From contig NZ_JAOCQD020000002.1 of NCBI RefSeq assembly GCF_025290835.2, forward strand, positions 2,187,153-2,251,152: 64,000 bases of DNA, in the 5' to 3' direction. Below the pieces are notes generated by a model. That model had not been told where the DNA came from. It saw only the letters and a program-made list of their open reading frames with translations, and searched no databases. Each line of letters opens with the position of its first letter. Within the stretch, counting starts at the first letter, position 1. The stretch is from Aquabacterium sp. OR-4 (GTDB lineage Bacteria; Pseudomonadota; Gammaproteobacteria; Burkholderiales; Burkholderiaceae_C). This document shows, in pieces, positions 1-8,555 of this stretch. The position numbers and the translations under genes were made by a program.

Positions 1-1
1 C

Positions 2-1114
2 GCCACACCCACGCGCGCCACCCAGCAGCACCTGGACCGCTGCCTGACCTGCCGCAACTGCGAGAGCACCTGCCCCAGCGGTGTGCAGTACGGCCAGCTG
101 GTCGACATCGGCCGGCGCATCGTCGAAGAAAAGGTCGAGCGCCCGATGCCCGAGCGCGCGGTGCGCTGGCTGCTCAAGGAGGGCCTGAACTCGCCGCTGT
201 TCGGCACCGCCATGGCCCTGGGCCGCGTGGTGCGCCCGCTGCTGCCCGCCGCGCTGAAGGACAAGGTGCCCGGCGCCCCGCACCCGCGCGCCAGGCTGTG
301 GCCGCAGCGCGAGCACCCGCGCAAGGTGCTGATGCTGATGGGCTGCGTGCAGCCGGCCATGCTGCCCAACATCAACTCGGCCACCGCGCGCGTGCTCGAC
401 GCCTGCGGCATCCAGACCCTGGTGGCCGACGAAGCCGGCTGCTGCGGCGCCATCCGCAGCCACCTCAACGACCATGCCGGCGGCCTGGCCGACATGAAGC
501 GCAACATCGACGCCTGGTGGCCGCATGTGGCCGGCCTGAGCGGCCAGGGCAAGGTGGAAGCCATCGTGATGAACGCCAGCGGCTGCGGCGTCACGGTCAA
601 GGAGTATGGCCACGCGCTGGCGCACGACCCCGAGTACGCCGACAAGGCCGCGCAGATCAGCCGCCTGACGCGCGATGTGAGCGAACTGCTACCCGATCTG
701 CTGCCCACGCTGAAGAGCACGCTGGGCGCCCGCCCCCGCCCGGCGGGGGCGCCGGGCGGTGGGGCACCCGCCTCACCCGCCGGGCAGGGCACATGCCTGG
801 CCTACCACCCGCCGTGCACGCTGCAGCACGGCCAGCAGCTCAAGGGCGGCGTGGAAGCCGCCTTCCGCGAACTGGGCCTGAGCATCCAGGTGGCGGGCCA
901 GGACAGCCACCTGTGCTGCGGCTCGGCCGGCACCTACAGCGTGCTGCAGCCCGAGCTGAGCCACCAGCTGCGCGACCGCAAGCTGGGCCACCTGGCCGAG
1001 CTGCAGCCGGCGGTGATCCTCAGCGGCAACATCGGCTGCATCCAGCACCTGCAGAGCGGCACGGCCACCCCGGTGAAACACTGGGTGGAATGGCTGGACG
1101 AGGTGCTGGCATGA
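2..1114 (+). CDS. glcF: Glycolate oxidase iron-sulfur subunit GlcF (5' end outside window)
   Basis: Electron-transfer subunit of the membrane-associated GlcDEF glycolate oxidase, which passes electrons from glycolate oxidation to the respiratory chain. The reading frame is open from base 2, so the start and the first [4Fe-4S] motif (about 40 residues) lie to the left. Visible are the second ferredoxin motif CLTCRNCESTCP (bases about 41-78) and two CCG-type cysteine domains, with GCV..DEAGCCG and HPPC..HLCCGSAG. A Pro/Ala/Gly-rich stretch (bases about 727-790) just before the second CCG domain is longer than I expect for the family and looks like a low-complexity linker. The gene overlaps the next one by ATGA at 1111-1114. 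An internal GTG at 83 is not the start, because the iron-sulfur motif precedes it. Confidence 0.95.
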   Translation, partial: ATPTRATQQHLDRCLTCRNCESTCPSGVQYGQLVDIGRRIVEEKVERPMPERAVRWLLKEGLNSPLFGTAMALGRVVRPLLPAALKDKVPGAPHPRARLWPQREHPRKVLMLMGCVQPAMLPNINSATARVLDACGIQTLVADEAGCCGAIRSHLNDHAGGLADMKRNIDAWWPHVAGLSGQGKVEAIVMNASGCGVTVKEYGHALAHDPEYADKAAQISRLTRDVSELLPDLLPTLKSTLGARPRPAGAPGGGAPASPAGQGTCLAYHPPCTLQHGQQLKGGVEAAFRELGLSIQVAGQDSHLCCGSAGTYSVLQPELSHQLRDRKLGHLAELQPAVILSGNIGCIQHLQSGTATPVKHWVEWLDEVLA

Positions 1115-2340
1115 CACGCGCGCCGGCCACCACCAGGCGACTGGCCACCACCCGGCGACTGTCCATCACCGCGCTGCTGGCCGCCGCCACGCTGCTGGCC
1201 GGCTGCAGCAGCCTGCCCGGCTGGATGATCCTGCAGGGCCGGTCGATGATCACCGACCACCAGCACTTCGACAATGCGCCCATCGCCGCCGCGGCCACGC
1301 CCCGGCCGCTGCCCGAGGCGCCCGCCGCCCTGCCCTGGCCCGACGGCATGGACGACGACGCCGCCGCGCGCTGGCTGGCCGACAACGGCACCGTGGCGCT
1401 GCTGGTGCTGCGGCGTGGCCAGTTGGTGGCCGAACATTACTTTCACGGCTACCAGCGCGACAGCCTGTTCACCAGCTTCTCGGCAGCCAAGTCGGTGGTC
1501 TCGCTGATGGTCGGCCTGGCCATTGCCGATGGCCACATCGCCGGGGTGGACGAGCCCATCACCCGCCACCTGCCCGAGTTGCGGGCCAACGACCCGCGCT
1601 TTGGCCAGATCCGCTTGCGCCACCTGCTCAGCATGCGCAGCGGCATCGCCTTCGACGAGAGCTACAACAACCCCTTTGCCGAGGCCGGCCGCTTCTACCT
1701 GCGGCCCGACCTGAACGCCGAGATCCGGCGCCTGCGCATTGCCGGCCCGCCCGACCAGGCCTACGCCTACAGCAGCGGCGACACCCAGCTGCTGGCCATG
1801 GCCGTGCAGCGCGCGGTGGGCCAGCCCTTTGCGCGTTATGTCGAGCAACGCCTGTGGCAGCCGATGGGTGCCGCCTACCCGGCCAGCTGGAGCCTGGACA
1901 GCGCCGCCTCGGGCGTGGTGCGCGGTTTTTGCTGCCTGAACGCGCGCGCAGTCGACTACGCGCGCCTGGGCCAGCTGGTGCTCGATGGCGGCCAGCGCGA
2001 CGGCCGCGCCGTGCTGCCGGCCGAGTGGCTGCGGCAGAGCACCGCAGCGCAGCAGGGCCTGCCCGGCGCCAGCGATGAGGCGCAGCGCAACATCGAGCGG
2101 CGGCCGTGGGCACCGCCGGCCTTCTATGCCTGGCAGTGGCGGCGCCTGGCCCAGCCCGCGGTGCGCGGCGTGCCCAGCGAAATGCTGAGCCCGAGCCCGA
2201 CCCTGTTTGCCCAGGGCCTGCACGGCCAGTACATCGTGGTCGTGCCGCAGGCCGATGCGGTGGTGGTGCGCCTGGGCCGCGACCGCGGCCCGGTGAACTG
2301 GGCCCGCTGGCTCGAGCGGATGGCGCTGGGACTGCCCTGA
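1111..2340 (+). CDS. Beta-lactamase-fold serine hydrolase, lipoprotein
   Basis: 409-aa member of the class C beta-lactamase/esterase/DD-peptidase-like fold. The N-terminus has an Arg-rich n-region, a hydrophobic stretch and a lipobox LLAGC (Cys32), so it should be a membrane-anchored lipoprotein. The catalytic SxxK is SAAK (Ser124, Lys127) and the YxS-type motif is Y220-S-S. A region resembling beta-lactamase-related 6-aminohexanoate-dimer hydrolases follows. The start ATG overlaps the glcF stop (ATGA), indicating translational coupling, although no metabolic link with glycolate oxidation is apparent. The substrate cannot be told from sequence; antibiotic resistance should not be assumed. Confidence 0.88.
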   Translation: MTRAPATTRRLATTRRLSITALLAAATLLAGCSSLPGWMILQGRSMITDHQHFDNAPIAAAATPRPLPEAPAALPWPDGMDDDAAARWLADNGTVALLVLRRGQLVAEHYFHGYQRDSLFTSFSAAKSVVSLMVGLAIADGHIAGVDEPITRHLPELRANDPRFGQIRLRHLLSMRSGIAFDESYNNPFAEAGRFYLRPDLNAEIRRLRIAGPPDQAYAYSSGDTQLLAMAVQRAVGQPFARYVEQRLWQPMGAAYPASWSLDSAASGVVRGFCCLNARAVDYARLGQLVLDGGQRDGRAVLPAEWLRQSTAAQQGLPGASDEAQRNIERRPWAPPAFYAWQWRRLAQPAVRGVPSEMLSPSPTLFAQGLHGQYIVVVPQADAVVVRLGRDRGPVNWARWLERMALGLP

Positions 2341-2538
2341 GCGGGCCTGGCCCGCGGCGCACCGGCGCACCGGCCACAGGCCACAGCCGCCGACCACCAA
2401 CTACGGCCACCCGGCCCCCGTCACCACCACGCCCCCCCCAGAAGCGGTGTCCGCCGTGCCGGCACGGCCGATAACATGCCGCGGCCTCGAGGCGAGGGGA
2501 GTCGCCGACGGGCCTTTGTTGTTCAACCGGGAGGCCCC

Positions 2539-3477
2539 ATGTCCAATCCATCCAGCCGCGCCACGTCGCGGCAATTGCTGCTGTCGCGCGCCGTGCAGGC
2601 CGCGGCCCTGAGCACCGGCCTGCTGGCCGGCCAGCTGGCCAGCGCCGCCGCGCCGGTGACGGCCATGACCCAACTCAACGTCTACCGCGACGGCAGCTCG
2701 GCCGACTGGGTGCTGGGCAACAGCCGCTGGCTGGGCGATGGGTTCGACAACGGCAACCTGCTGGTCGGCCCGGCCTTCACCGGCACGGCCACCGCCGCCA
2801 GCTACCAGCTGCTGGGCGTGGCCGCGGGGGCCGATCCGGCATTGGCCGCGCAAGAGTCGGGCAGCGCGCTGCGCCTGGACGCCACGCAAGGCGACGTGGC
2901 CAGCAATGCGCTGGGTGCGCAGGGCCGCTCGGTGCGCCTGCGGCTGCTGACCAACACCTCCGATCCGGCATCGGGCTTTGCCCAATCACGCAGTTTCGCG
3001 GCCTCGTTGCGCCTGTCGCTCGACAGCCTGCCTGCGCTCGGCCACACCGCGGGCCTGCGCTTCGCCGACGGCTTCTCGAACAGCAACGACTATGTCGAGC
3101 TGTTCGTCACCGGCCAGACCGGCGGTGGCGCCCAGGTGGTGCTGCGCAAGCAGGACTTTGCGCTGGGCGCGATCACCGTGATCGGCGCGGCCACCCTGGC
3201 GCCGGTGAGCGGCGCCGCGCAGCTGGTGCTCTCGCTGGCCCACGGCGCGCCGGACAGCCCGCTGCTCTCTGGCAGCTTCAACTTTGCCGATGCCAGTGGC
3301 GCGCTGCTGAGCCCCAGCTTCATCGGCCTGGGCAGCGCCACGGCCTTCAACGGCGAGCTGCACACCCGCCTCGAGCTGCGCGCCACCGCGCCCGTGCCCG
3401 AGCCCGCCGACTGGGCACTGATGCTGGCCGGCGGCGGCCTGCTGCTGGCGGCGCGCCGCGCCCGGCGCGGGGCCTGA
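2539..3477 (+). CDS. PEP-CTERM sorted exported protein
   Basis: 312-aa secreted protein of unknown function. It has an N-terminal signal peptide ending near ASAAA, a beta-rich body, and the C-terminal PEP-CTERM signal: a VPEP motif, a hydrophobic helix and a final Arg-rich cluster (ARRARRGA). Such signals are processed by exosortase (EpsH/XrtA family) systems linked to exopolysaccharide, which are encoded elsewhere. The start at 2539 is chosen because GGGAGG lies 6-10 bases upstream and the signal peptide begins there; an upstream in-frame ATG at 2476 would add an Arg-rich tail that does not fit. A second PEP-CTERM protein lies at 63064-63609. Confidence 0.85.
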   Translation: MSNPSSRATSRQLLLSRAVQAAALSTGLLAGQLASAAAPVTAMTQLNVYRDGSSADWVLGNSRWLGDGFDNGNLLVGPAFTGTATAASYQLLGVAAGADPALAAQESGSALRLDATQGDVASNALGAQGRSVRLRLLTNTSDPASGFAQSRSFAASLRLSLDSLPALGHTAGLRFADGFSNSNDYVELFVTGQTGGGAQVVLRKQDFALGAITVIGAATLAPVSGAAQLVLSLAHGAPDSPLLSGSFNFADASGALLSPSFIGLGSATAFNGELHTRLELRATAPVPEPADWALMLAGGGLLLAARRARRGA

Positions 3478-3533
3478 TCGGGCGGTCTGATCGGGCGGTC
3501 TCATCGGGTGGTCTGATCAGGCGGCCCGATCAG
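3474..3533. repeat. 13-bp tandem repeat, about 4.5 copies
   Basis: Units of the form CTGATCGGGCGGT begin at 3474, 3487, 3500 and 3513, with a partial unit at 3526. The first two are identical and the later ones diverge. The array starts inside the stop region of the PEP-CTERM gene and ends just before the convergent beta-glucosidase stop codon. A similar 9-bp CTGATCGCC array follows another gene at 30421-30456. Confidence 0.9.
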
Positions 3534-3540
3534 CCGCGCG

Positions 3541-4965
3541 TCAGCCCGCCGTGCCGGGTGCGGCCGGCAGGCTGTCGCGGCAAAAGCGCGCGTACCACTG
3601 CCCACTGGTCTTCAGCGTGCGCTGCTGGGTGGCAAAGTCGACATGGGTGAGGCCGAAGCGGCGCAGGTAGCCCTCGGCCCACTCGAAGTTGTCGAGCAGG
3701 CTCCAGGCAAAGTAGCCCTTCAGCGGCACGCCAGCGGCCAGCGTGTCGCGCGCCGCCGCTAGGTGCCGGACCAGAAAGGCCAGGCGCTGCGGATCGTGCA
3801 CCGCGCCATCGGGCTGCACCTGGTCGTCGAAGGTGGAGCCGTTTTCGGTGATGTAGATCGCCGGCGGCGCGTAGTCGCGGTGCACGCGGGTCAGCAGCTC
3901 GGTCAGGCCCTCGGGCACCACCGGCCAGCCGAAGGCGGTGCGCGCCACGCCAGGCGCGTCCACCACGCGGGTGGCCAGCGGGTCTTTCAACGGGTCGTGG
4001 CCGGCGTCGTGGGTGGCATCGGCCACCACCTCGGGAAAGTAGTAATTGATGCCGAGAAAGTCGCAGCGCTGCGCGATCTCGGCCAGGTCGCCGGCCACCA
4101 CGCGCGGCGCCAGCGGGCCCAGGCGCTCGATCACGTCGGCCGGGTAGCCGCGGCCGAACAGCGGGTCGAGGAACAGCCGGTTGCGCCCGCCGTCGTGGCG
4201 CCGGGCGGCGGCCACATCGGCCGCGCTGGGGCTGGCCGGGCTGATCGGGTGCAGGCTCAGCGTGATGCCGGCCTGCGCATCGGCCACGTTGGCGCGGATC
4301 ACCGGCAGCGCGCGCCCGTGGCTCAGCAGCAGGTGGTGGTGCACCTGCAGGGCCAGGCCCAGGTCCTTCACGCCCGGCGCATGCACGCCGTGCTGGTGGC
4401 CCAGAAAGGCGGTGCAGAAGGGCTCGTTGTGGGTGATCCAGTGCTTGACGCGGTCACCCAGCGCGCGGGTCACGATGTCGGCGTAGTCGGCAAACCGCGC
4501 CACGCTGTCGCGCGCCATCCAGCCGCCTTCGTCTTGCAGGGCCTGCGGCAGATCCCAGTGGTACAGCGTGGCCCAGGGCTGCAGGCCGCGCGCCAGCAGG
4601 CCGTCGACCAGGCGTGAATAGAAGTCCAGTCCGGCTTGCAGCGCCGCGCCGCGGCCCGTGGGCTGGATGCGCGGCCAGGCGATCGAGAAGCGGTAGGCGT
4701 TGGCGCCCAGGCGCTGCAGCAGGTCCAGGTCTTCGGGCCAGCGGTGGTAGTGGTCGCAGGCGGTGTCACCGGTGTCGCCGTTCTTCACCTTGCCGGGCGT
4801 GTGGCTGAAGCGGTCCCAGATCGACTCGCCGCGGCCGGCTTCGTGCACGCCGCCCTCGATCTGGTACGAGGCCGTGGCGCAGCCCCAGCGGAAGTCGGCC
4901 GGAAAGTCGCTGCGGCGCACGGCGGGCAGGCCGGCATCGACCGGGGCGTCAGGACGGGTGTTCAT
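3541..4965 (-). CDS. GH1 family beta-glucosidase
   Basis: 474-aa glycoside hydrolase family 1 enzyme, predicted to cleave beta-glucosides such as cellobiose. It covers the full TIM barrel: FPADFRWGCATASYQIEGG at the N-terminus, the acid/base motif HNEP (Glu181), NYY near residues 307-309, and the nucleophile motif ITENG (Glu374). The C-terminus carries the conserved WSLLDNFEWAEGY, which binds glucose O4/O6. There is no signal peptide, so it should be cytoplasmic, acting on imported disaccharide. The start at 4965 aligns with the family N-terminus. Two LacI-type operators lie just upstream at 4984-5010. The neighbouring transporter at 5030-6013 reads in the same direction but is a DMT exporter, not a sugar importer. 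Confidence 0.95.
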   Translation of the reverse strand: MNTRPDAPVDAGLPAVRRSDFPADFRWGCATASYQIEGGVHEAGRGESIWDRFSHTPGKVKNGDTGDTACDHYHRWPEDLDLLQRLGANAYRFSIAWPRIQPTGRGAALQAGLDFYSRLVDGLLARGLQPWATLYHWDLPQALQDEGGWMARDSVARFADYADIVTRALGDRVKHWITHNEPFCTAFLGHQHGVHAPGVKDLGLALQVHHHLLLSHGRALPVIRANVADAQAGITLSLHPISPASPSAADVAAARRHDGGRNRLFLDPLFGRGYPADVIERLGPLAPRVVAGDLAEIAQRCDFLGINYYFPEVVADATHDAGHDPLKDPLATRVVDAPGVARTAFGWPVVPEGLTELLTRVHRDYAPPAIYITENGSTFDDQVQPDGAVHDPQRLAFLVRHLAAARDTLAAGVPLKGYFAWSLLDNFEWAEGYLRRFGLTHVDFATQQRTLKTSGQWYARFCRDSLPAAPGTAG

Positions 4966-4983
4966 GGCCGCATGATGCCGTCA

Positions 4984-5010
4984 TGAAAGCGGTTTCAAAA
5001 TCGGTTGAAA
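4984..5010 (-). promoter_or_regulatory. Paired LacI-family operator-like palindromes
   Basis: TGAAAGCGGTTTCA at 4984-4997 fits the LacI-family pattern TGNAANCGNTTNCA exactly. Overlapping it, TTCAA-N6-TTGAA at 4994-5009 has the core AATCGGTT, again AANCGNTT. Both sit 19-45 bases upstream of the beta-glucosidase start, where a repressor would cover the promoter. No LacI-type gene is in the window, so the regulator must be elsewhere. Confidence 0.72.
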
Positions 5011-5029
5011 CACGCATGCGGCGCGGCTT

Positions 5030-6013
5030 TCAGGCGGCGTGCGCGCTGGCCTCGGCCACCGGCTCGGGCCGCACGCGCAGCGCCCACATCACGCCGGCCA
5101 CCAGCAGGGCCACGCCAGCGAGCGTGAGCGCATCGGGCGCGCGGCCGCGCAGCACATAGGCATAGGCCAGCGCGCTGAGCGTCTCGAACACGATCAGCTG
5201 GCCCACCAGCGTGGTGGGCAGGCGTTGGCTGGCCTCGTTCCAGCACAGCGTGCCGGCCCATGAGGCCAGCAGGCCGATGGCCAGCATCAGGCCGATGTAC
5301 AGGCCTGGCCGCGGGCCGAAGGGCATGGCCAGGGTGCTGCCGCTGGCCGCGCTCCAGGCCCAGAACGCGGCAAATCCCAGCGCCGCCAGCGGCAGCGTGG
5401 CCAGGCCTTGCGCCGTGGCCCAGGCACGTGGCGAGCGCTCGGCATGGGCCCGCAGCCAGTCGGCATTGCGCATCGGGTACCAGGTCCAGCAGGCCACCGC
5501 GCCCACCGCCAGCGCGCCGCCCAGCGCATAGGCGCCTGAACTCACCAGTTCGGCGCCCGCCGGGTCGGCGCGCAGGGCCTGCAGCTCGACCTGGTTGACG
5601 CAGGCAATGCCGGCGCCGATCAGCCCCAGCGAGGGCAGCAGCTTCAGCCAGGGCAGGCGGCCGTCGCGCCGCGCATCGCGCAGGTTGCTGCTGATGGCGA
5701 TGACCACCGGCAGCGTGCCGATGATCATCGTGGGCAGCGGCCCGCCGGCGCGCTGGATGGCGCTGGCCAGGAACAGGTAGTACACGATGTTGCCCACCAG
5801 GCCCAGCTTGGCGGCCTCGATCCAGTCGGCCCGCGTGAGCTCGCGCATGCGGGCGCGGTCGATCCAGGCCAGCGGCGCGGCGATCAGGCCGAAGGCGATG
5901 TAGCGCCCGAAAGCCTGCATCGCCGCCGGGTAGTCGGGCAGCAGTTGCGGCCCGGCAAACACCAGGCCCCACATCAGGCCGGCGGCCAGCGCAAACAGGG
6001 TTCCGATCCACAT
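5030..6013 (-). CDS. EamA/DMT-family transporter
   Basis: 327-aa integral membrane protein with about ten predicted transmembrane helices in two EamA-like halves (Gly/Ala/Leu-rich helices, loop RDARRDGRLPW between them). Family members are mostly exporters of small metabolites; the substrate is not predictable. The start at 6013 (MWIGTLF) puts the first residues directly into helix 1. The 38 in-frame codons upstream would overlap the divergent ppdK start region and are not membrane-like. It lies 64 bases downstream of the beta-glucosidase start on the same strand, so it is probably transcribed separately or reads through into that gene. Confidence 0.86.
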   Translation of the reverse strand: MWIGTLFALAAGLMWGLVFAGPQLLPDYPAAMQAFGRYIAFGLIAAPLAWIDRARMRELTRADWIEAAKLGLVGNIVYYLFLASAIQRAGGPLPTMIIGTLPVVIAISSNLRDARRDGRLPWLKLLPSLGLIGAGIACVNQVELQALRADPAGAELVSSGAYALGGALAVGAVACWTWYPMRNADWLRAHAERSPRAWATAQGLATLPLAALGFAAFWAWSAASGSTLAMPFGPRPGLYIGLMLAIGLLASWAGTLCWNEASQRLPTTLVGQLIVFETLSALAYAYVLRGRAPDALTLAGVALLVAGVMWALRVRPEPVAEASAHAA

Positions 6014-6116
6014 GGGGCGCGAGGGTAACGCTTGCGCGATGTCAAACACGGCATGCCGCGCCGGGCCGACGCTATCGGTTTGAAGCCCGGCATGTCGCTG
6101 GGGCGGGAGCGGATCG

Positions 6117-8330
6117 ATGGCCAGCACCCAATACGTCTACCTGTTCGGCAGCGCCCGCGCCGAGGGCGATGCCACGATGAAGAACCTGCTCGGTGGCAAG
6201 GGCGCCAACCTGGCCGAGATGTGCCGGTTGGGCATCCCGGTGCCCAGCGGCTTCACGATCAGCACCGAGGCCTGCACCGCCTACACCGCACGGGGCCGCG
6301 AGGCCGTGCTGGCGCTGATCCGCGGCCAGGTGCTGGAAGGCGTGGGCTTTGTCGAGCAGGAGATGGGCAAGCGCTTCGGCAATGCGGCTGATCCGCTGCT
6401 GCTGTCGGTGCGCTCGGGCGCGCACGCCTCGATGCCCGGCATGATGGACACCATCCTGAACCTGGGCCTCAACGACGAGGCCGTGATCGGCCTGGCCCAG
6501 CGCAGCGGCGATGCCCGCTTCGCCTGGGACAGCTACCGCCGCTTCATCCAGATGTATGGCGATGTGGTGATGGGCCTGAAGCCGGCGCGCAAGGAGGATC
6601 ACGACCCCTTCGAGGTGATCATCGACATGGTCAAGGAGAAGAAGGGCGTGAGGCTCGACACCGAGCTCGATGCCGCCGATCTGCAGGAGCTGGTGGCGCG
6701 CTTCAAGGCGCTGATCCGCGCGCGCATCGGGCACGACTTTCCAACGGATCCGTGGCAGCAGCTGTGGGGCGCCGTGGTGGCGGTGTTCGAGAGCTGGAAC
6801 AACGAGCGTGCCCGCGTCTACCGCGAGCTGAACGACATCCCCGCCAGCTGGGGCACGGCGGTGAACGTGCAGGCCATGGTGTTTGGCAATCTGGGTGACA
6901 GCAGCGCCACCGGCGTGGCCTTCACGCGCGATGCCGGCACTGGCGAAGACCTGTTCAACGGCGAGTTCCTGGCCAATGCCCAGGGTGAAGATGTGGTGGC
7001 CGGCATCCGCACGCCGCAGCAAGTCACCTGGCCGCCGAGACCACGCTCGAGAACCACTTCAAGAACATGCAGGACCTGGAGTTCACGATCCAGCAGGGCC
7101 GGTTGTGGATGCTGCAGACGCGCAACGGCAAGCGCACCGGCGCGGCCATGGTGCGCATCGCCATCGAGATGCTGGGCCAGGGCATGATCGACGAGGCCAC
7201 GGCGCTCAAGCGCGTGGATCCCGAGCGCCTGAACGAGCTGCTGCACCCGGTGTTCGACCGCCAGGCACTGGCCGATGCACGCGTGATCGCCCGCGGCCTG
7301 CCGGCCTCGCCCGGCGCGGCCAGCGGCCAGATCGTGTTTTTTGCCGACGAGGCCGAGGCCTGGGCCCGGCAGGGCAAGGCGGTGATCCTGGTGCGCCAGG
7401 AAACCTCGCCCGAAGACCTGCGCGGCATGAGCGTGGCCAAGGGCATCCTCACCGCCCGCGGCGGCATGACCAGCCATGCCGCCGTGGTGGCGCGCGGCAT
7501 GGGCAAGTGCTGCGTGTTTTGAAGGCCTGTTCCGCGAGATGAGCGGCCTGCCGGTCACCATCCGCCTGCTCGACCCGCCGCTGCACGAGTTCGTGCCGCA
7601 TGACGAAGCCGGCCAGCGCGCGCTGGCCGCCGAGATGGGTGTGAGCCTGGGCCGCATCCAGGCCCGCGTGGAAGAGCTGCACGAGGCCAACCCGATGATG
7701 GGCCACCGCGGCTGCCGTCTGGGCATCAGCCACCCCGAGATCACCGAGATGCAGGCCCGCGCGGTGCTCGAGGCGGCGCTCAACGCCCGGGCCCGCGGCA
7801 TTGCCGTGCAGCCCGAGATCATGGTGCCGCTGGTGGGCACGGTGCGCGAGTTCAATGCCCAGGCCGCGGTGATCCGCCGCAGCGCCGAGGCGGTGTTTGC
7901 CGAGCGCGGCGAGCGCATCGCCTACCAGATCGGCAGCATGATCGAGACGCCGCGTGGCGCGCTGGTGGCCGACAGCATCGCCACCCAGGCCGAGTTCTTC
8001 TCGTTCGGCACGAATGACCTGACGCAGATGACCCTGGGCTTCAGCCGCGACGACGCCGGCAGCTTTTTGCCCACCTACCTGGCCCAGGGCCTGTACGAGC
8101 ACGACCCCTTCCGCAGCATCGATCAAAAGGGCGTGGGCCAGCTGGTGCAGATGGCCGTGGCCAAGGGCCGCGGCGCGCGGCCCGGCATGGCCACCGGCGT
8201 GTGCGGCGAGCATGGCGGCGACCCGGCTTCGGTGGCCTTCTTCCACCAGGTGGGGCTGGACTACGTGAGCTGCTCACCCTTCCGCGTGCCGATTGCGCGG
8301 CTGGCGGCGGCGCAGGCGGCGGTGGGCTGA
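6117..8330 (+). pseudogene. ppdK: ppdK, pyruvate phosphate dikinase, disrupted by two internal deletions
   Basis: Three frame segments together encode about 738 residues of PPDK (family usually about 870-900), which interconverts pyruvate + ATP + Pi and PEP + AMP + PPi. Segment 1 (6117 to about 7027) has the nucleotide-grasp domain ([27 protein letters not shown]) and stops matching after GIRTPQQVT. Segment 2 (about 7028-7517) resumes with [16 protein letters not shown] and includes the phosphohistidine motif [13 protein letters not shown]. It ends at MGKCCV followed by a stop at 7520. Segment 3 (about 7518-8330) resumes at FEGLF with the end of the PEP/pyruvate barrel ([16 protein letters not shown]). 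By family alignment from memory, roughly 35-40 and about 115 residues are missing at the two joints, including the linker and the barrel start with the GLCRTEHMF region. The two frame changes cancel, but neither product would be active. Confidence 0.85.
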
Positions 8331-8555
8331 GCGGCTTTGTGCTGCGCGGGCACAGGGCGGTGCTGCGCATCTCGCCCTGCGCTTGCAAGGCGGCGCGGAT
8401 CGCCCCGCGGGGCCGGCTCGCGGCTGTTGCTGCACACCTGGTGACAGGCCGGCGGCCGTTTGCAGCCGCCGCTGGCGCCCCGCAAACCACCGTTCGCACC
8501 CTTGGCCCCGCCTGGCGCGGCCGGCAGGCCGGCGCGCGGCCTAGCATCGGGGCCG

